NCBI GenBank assembly: GCA_021845945.1
Contig: JAJZRD010000202.1
Span: 1 to 7,056, forward strand
DNA: 7,056 nucleotides
Reading direction: 5' to 3'
DNA from: Chloroflexota bacterium
GTDB lineage: Bacteria; Chloroflexota; UBA6077
Below are positions 6,454 through 7,056 of this stretch, one piece after another; positions within the stretch are counted from its first letter, which is position 1; each line of letters starts with the position of its first letter. The translations under genes and the position numbers were made by a program. Under the pieces are notes generated by a model. It was not told the origin of the DNA, ran no database searches, and worked only from the letters and a program-made list of their open reading frames with translations.

Positions 6454-7056
6454 TCACACCGGGTCCAGGTGGGGGGTGGAGTAGGCGCCCGTTCGCCCCT
6501 TGCGGCGGATGTCCAGCAGGTCCTTGAACATCCGGAGGGAGTCCCGAATCAGCTCCACGCTGCTCTGCTCCCCCAGGTAGAGGAAGTAGACCGGCAGCTC
6601 TTCGATCCGGTAGCCCAGGAGGCGCGCAACGTGGATCACCTCCACGTCGAAGGCGAAATCGTAGGTTCGAGTGCGGCTGAAGATGTCCCGCGCCACATCG
6701 CCCCGAAACAGCTTGAAGCCACATTGGGTGTCCTTGACCCCCAGATGCAGCAGGAGGTTGGCGATCAGGATGTAGGCCCGACCCACCAGGTAGCGCTGGT
6801 AGATGTAGGGGAAGTGGCGGGGGTTCAGGGCGAAGAGGGTGTCGGAATGGGAGCGGCAGCCGATGGCCACGTCGGCCCCCTTCTCCAACGCCGCGACGAA
6901 GGGCTCCGCCCCCTCGATGGGGTAGACCAGATCGGCATCGGTATAGAGGACGAACTCGCCCTGGGAGTGGAGCACCCCCTCCTTCACGGCCCGTCCCTTG
7001 CCCCCGTTCCGCCCGTACCCCACCAACCGAAGGCAGCGGTGCTCCCGCATCAGCCC
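6454..7056 (-). CDS. Family 2 glycosyltransferase, dolichyl-phosphate glucosyltransferase (ALG5)-like, cut by the window edge
   Basis: The last 200 codons are visible; the frame stays open through the right edge, so the ATG at 7050 is internal and roughly the first 50-60 residues of the GT-A fold are missing. Visible motifs, counted from that ATG, are NGGKGRAVKEG (15-25), the metal- and nucleotide-binding DAD (38-40) in LYTDADLVYPIEGA, DTQCGFKLF (107-115), which is highly typical of ALG5-like enzymes, and FDVEV (134-138). The family moves a sugar from a nucleotide donor to a polyprenyl phosphate at the inner face of the membrane, for glycan or envelope synthesis; sugar and acceptor cannot be read here. 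The visible part has no clear membrane anchor. The stop (TGA, 6456-6454) is followed after one base by the transporter start. The family call is strong; the exact substrate is inferred. Confidence 0.88.
   Translation of the reverse strand, partial: GLMREHRCLRLVGYGRNGGKGRAVKEGVLHSQGEFVLYTDADLVYPIEGAEPFVAALEKGADVAIGCRSHSDTLFALNPRHFPYIYQRYLVGRAYILIANLLLHLGVKDTQCGFKLFRGDVARDIFSRTRTYDFAFDVEVIHVARLLGYRIEELPVYFLYLGEQSSVELIRDSLRMFKDLLDIRRKGRTGAYSTPHLDPV

Noticed and set aside
1..7056. CRISPR arrays, tRNA or rRNA genes
   Set aside because: No regularly spaced long direct repeats and no cloverleaf or rRNA-like segments were seen on reading the window; the AGTCCAA copies are too short and irregular for a CRISPR array.

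Overview
This window is about 7 kb of bacterial DNA. By eye it is GC-rich across most of its length (roughly two-thirds G+C in the lines I counted), except for the first ~400 bases, which are near 52%. The gene set suggests a high-GC proteobacterium, plausibly a gammaproteobacterium: a DUF1778/GNAT toxin-antitoxin pair, a COG1067-type Lon-like protease, a hemerythrin-domain protein and an AspT/YidE-type membrane carrier. Nothing here fixes the genus.

Layout from left to right. Positions 1-421 hold no gene I can support; the base composition differs and a short motif (AGTCCAA) recurs. On the minus strand follows a type II toxin-antitoxin module: a GNAT acetyltransferase toxin (422-937) whose GTG start lies inside the end of a ribbon-helix-helix DUF1778 antitoxin gene (930-1229). 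The module has its own promoter, and a perfect 15-bp inverted repeat (1272-1304) nearly covers it, the expected layout for autorepression. Six bases upstream of that repeat ends a large minus-strand gene for a Lon-like protease (start most likely 3769). An extended -10 promoter lies just upstream of it. Transcribed divergently is a single-domain hemerythrin-like diiron protein (3978-4526) with a GTG start, followed by a C-rich tract and a GC-rich hairpin.

From 4600 to the right edge everything reads on the minus strand, converging on the hemerythrin gene. A family-2 glycosyltransferase of the dolichyl-phosphate glucosyltransferase (ALG5-like) type runs in from beyond the right edge (6454-7056). 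One base after its stop comes an AspT/YidE-family transporter with two RCK_C domains (4816-6452). The transporter reading frame is broken near its C terminus by an apparent single-base loss. A possible membrane-protein remnant with a second broken G run lies just downstream.

Functional reading: the clearest regulated unit is the TA module beside a Lon-type protease gene. The toxin family blocks translation by acetylating charged tRNA, and antitoxins of this class are commonly removed by Lon-type proteases, so the adjacency is suggestive but may be coincidental. The hemerythrin protein has the ligand spacing of the YtfE/RIC iron-sulfur repair proteins and could bind O2, NO or iron. I found no wholly new system. 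The most checkable oddities are the operator/promoter overlap, the altered Walker motifs of the Lon-like protein, the broken transporter frame and a G-quadruplex-type tract between the convergent units.
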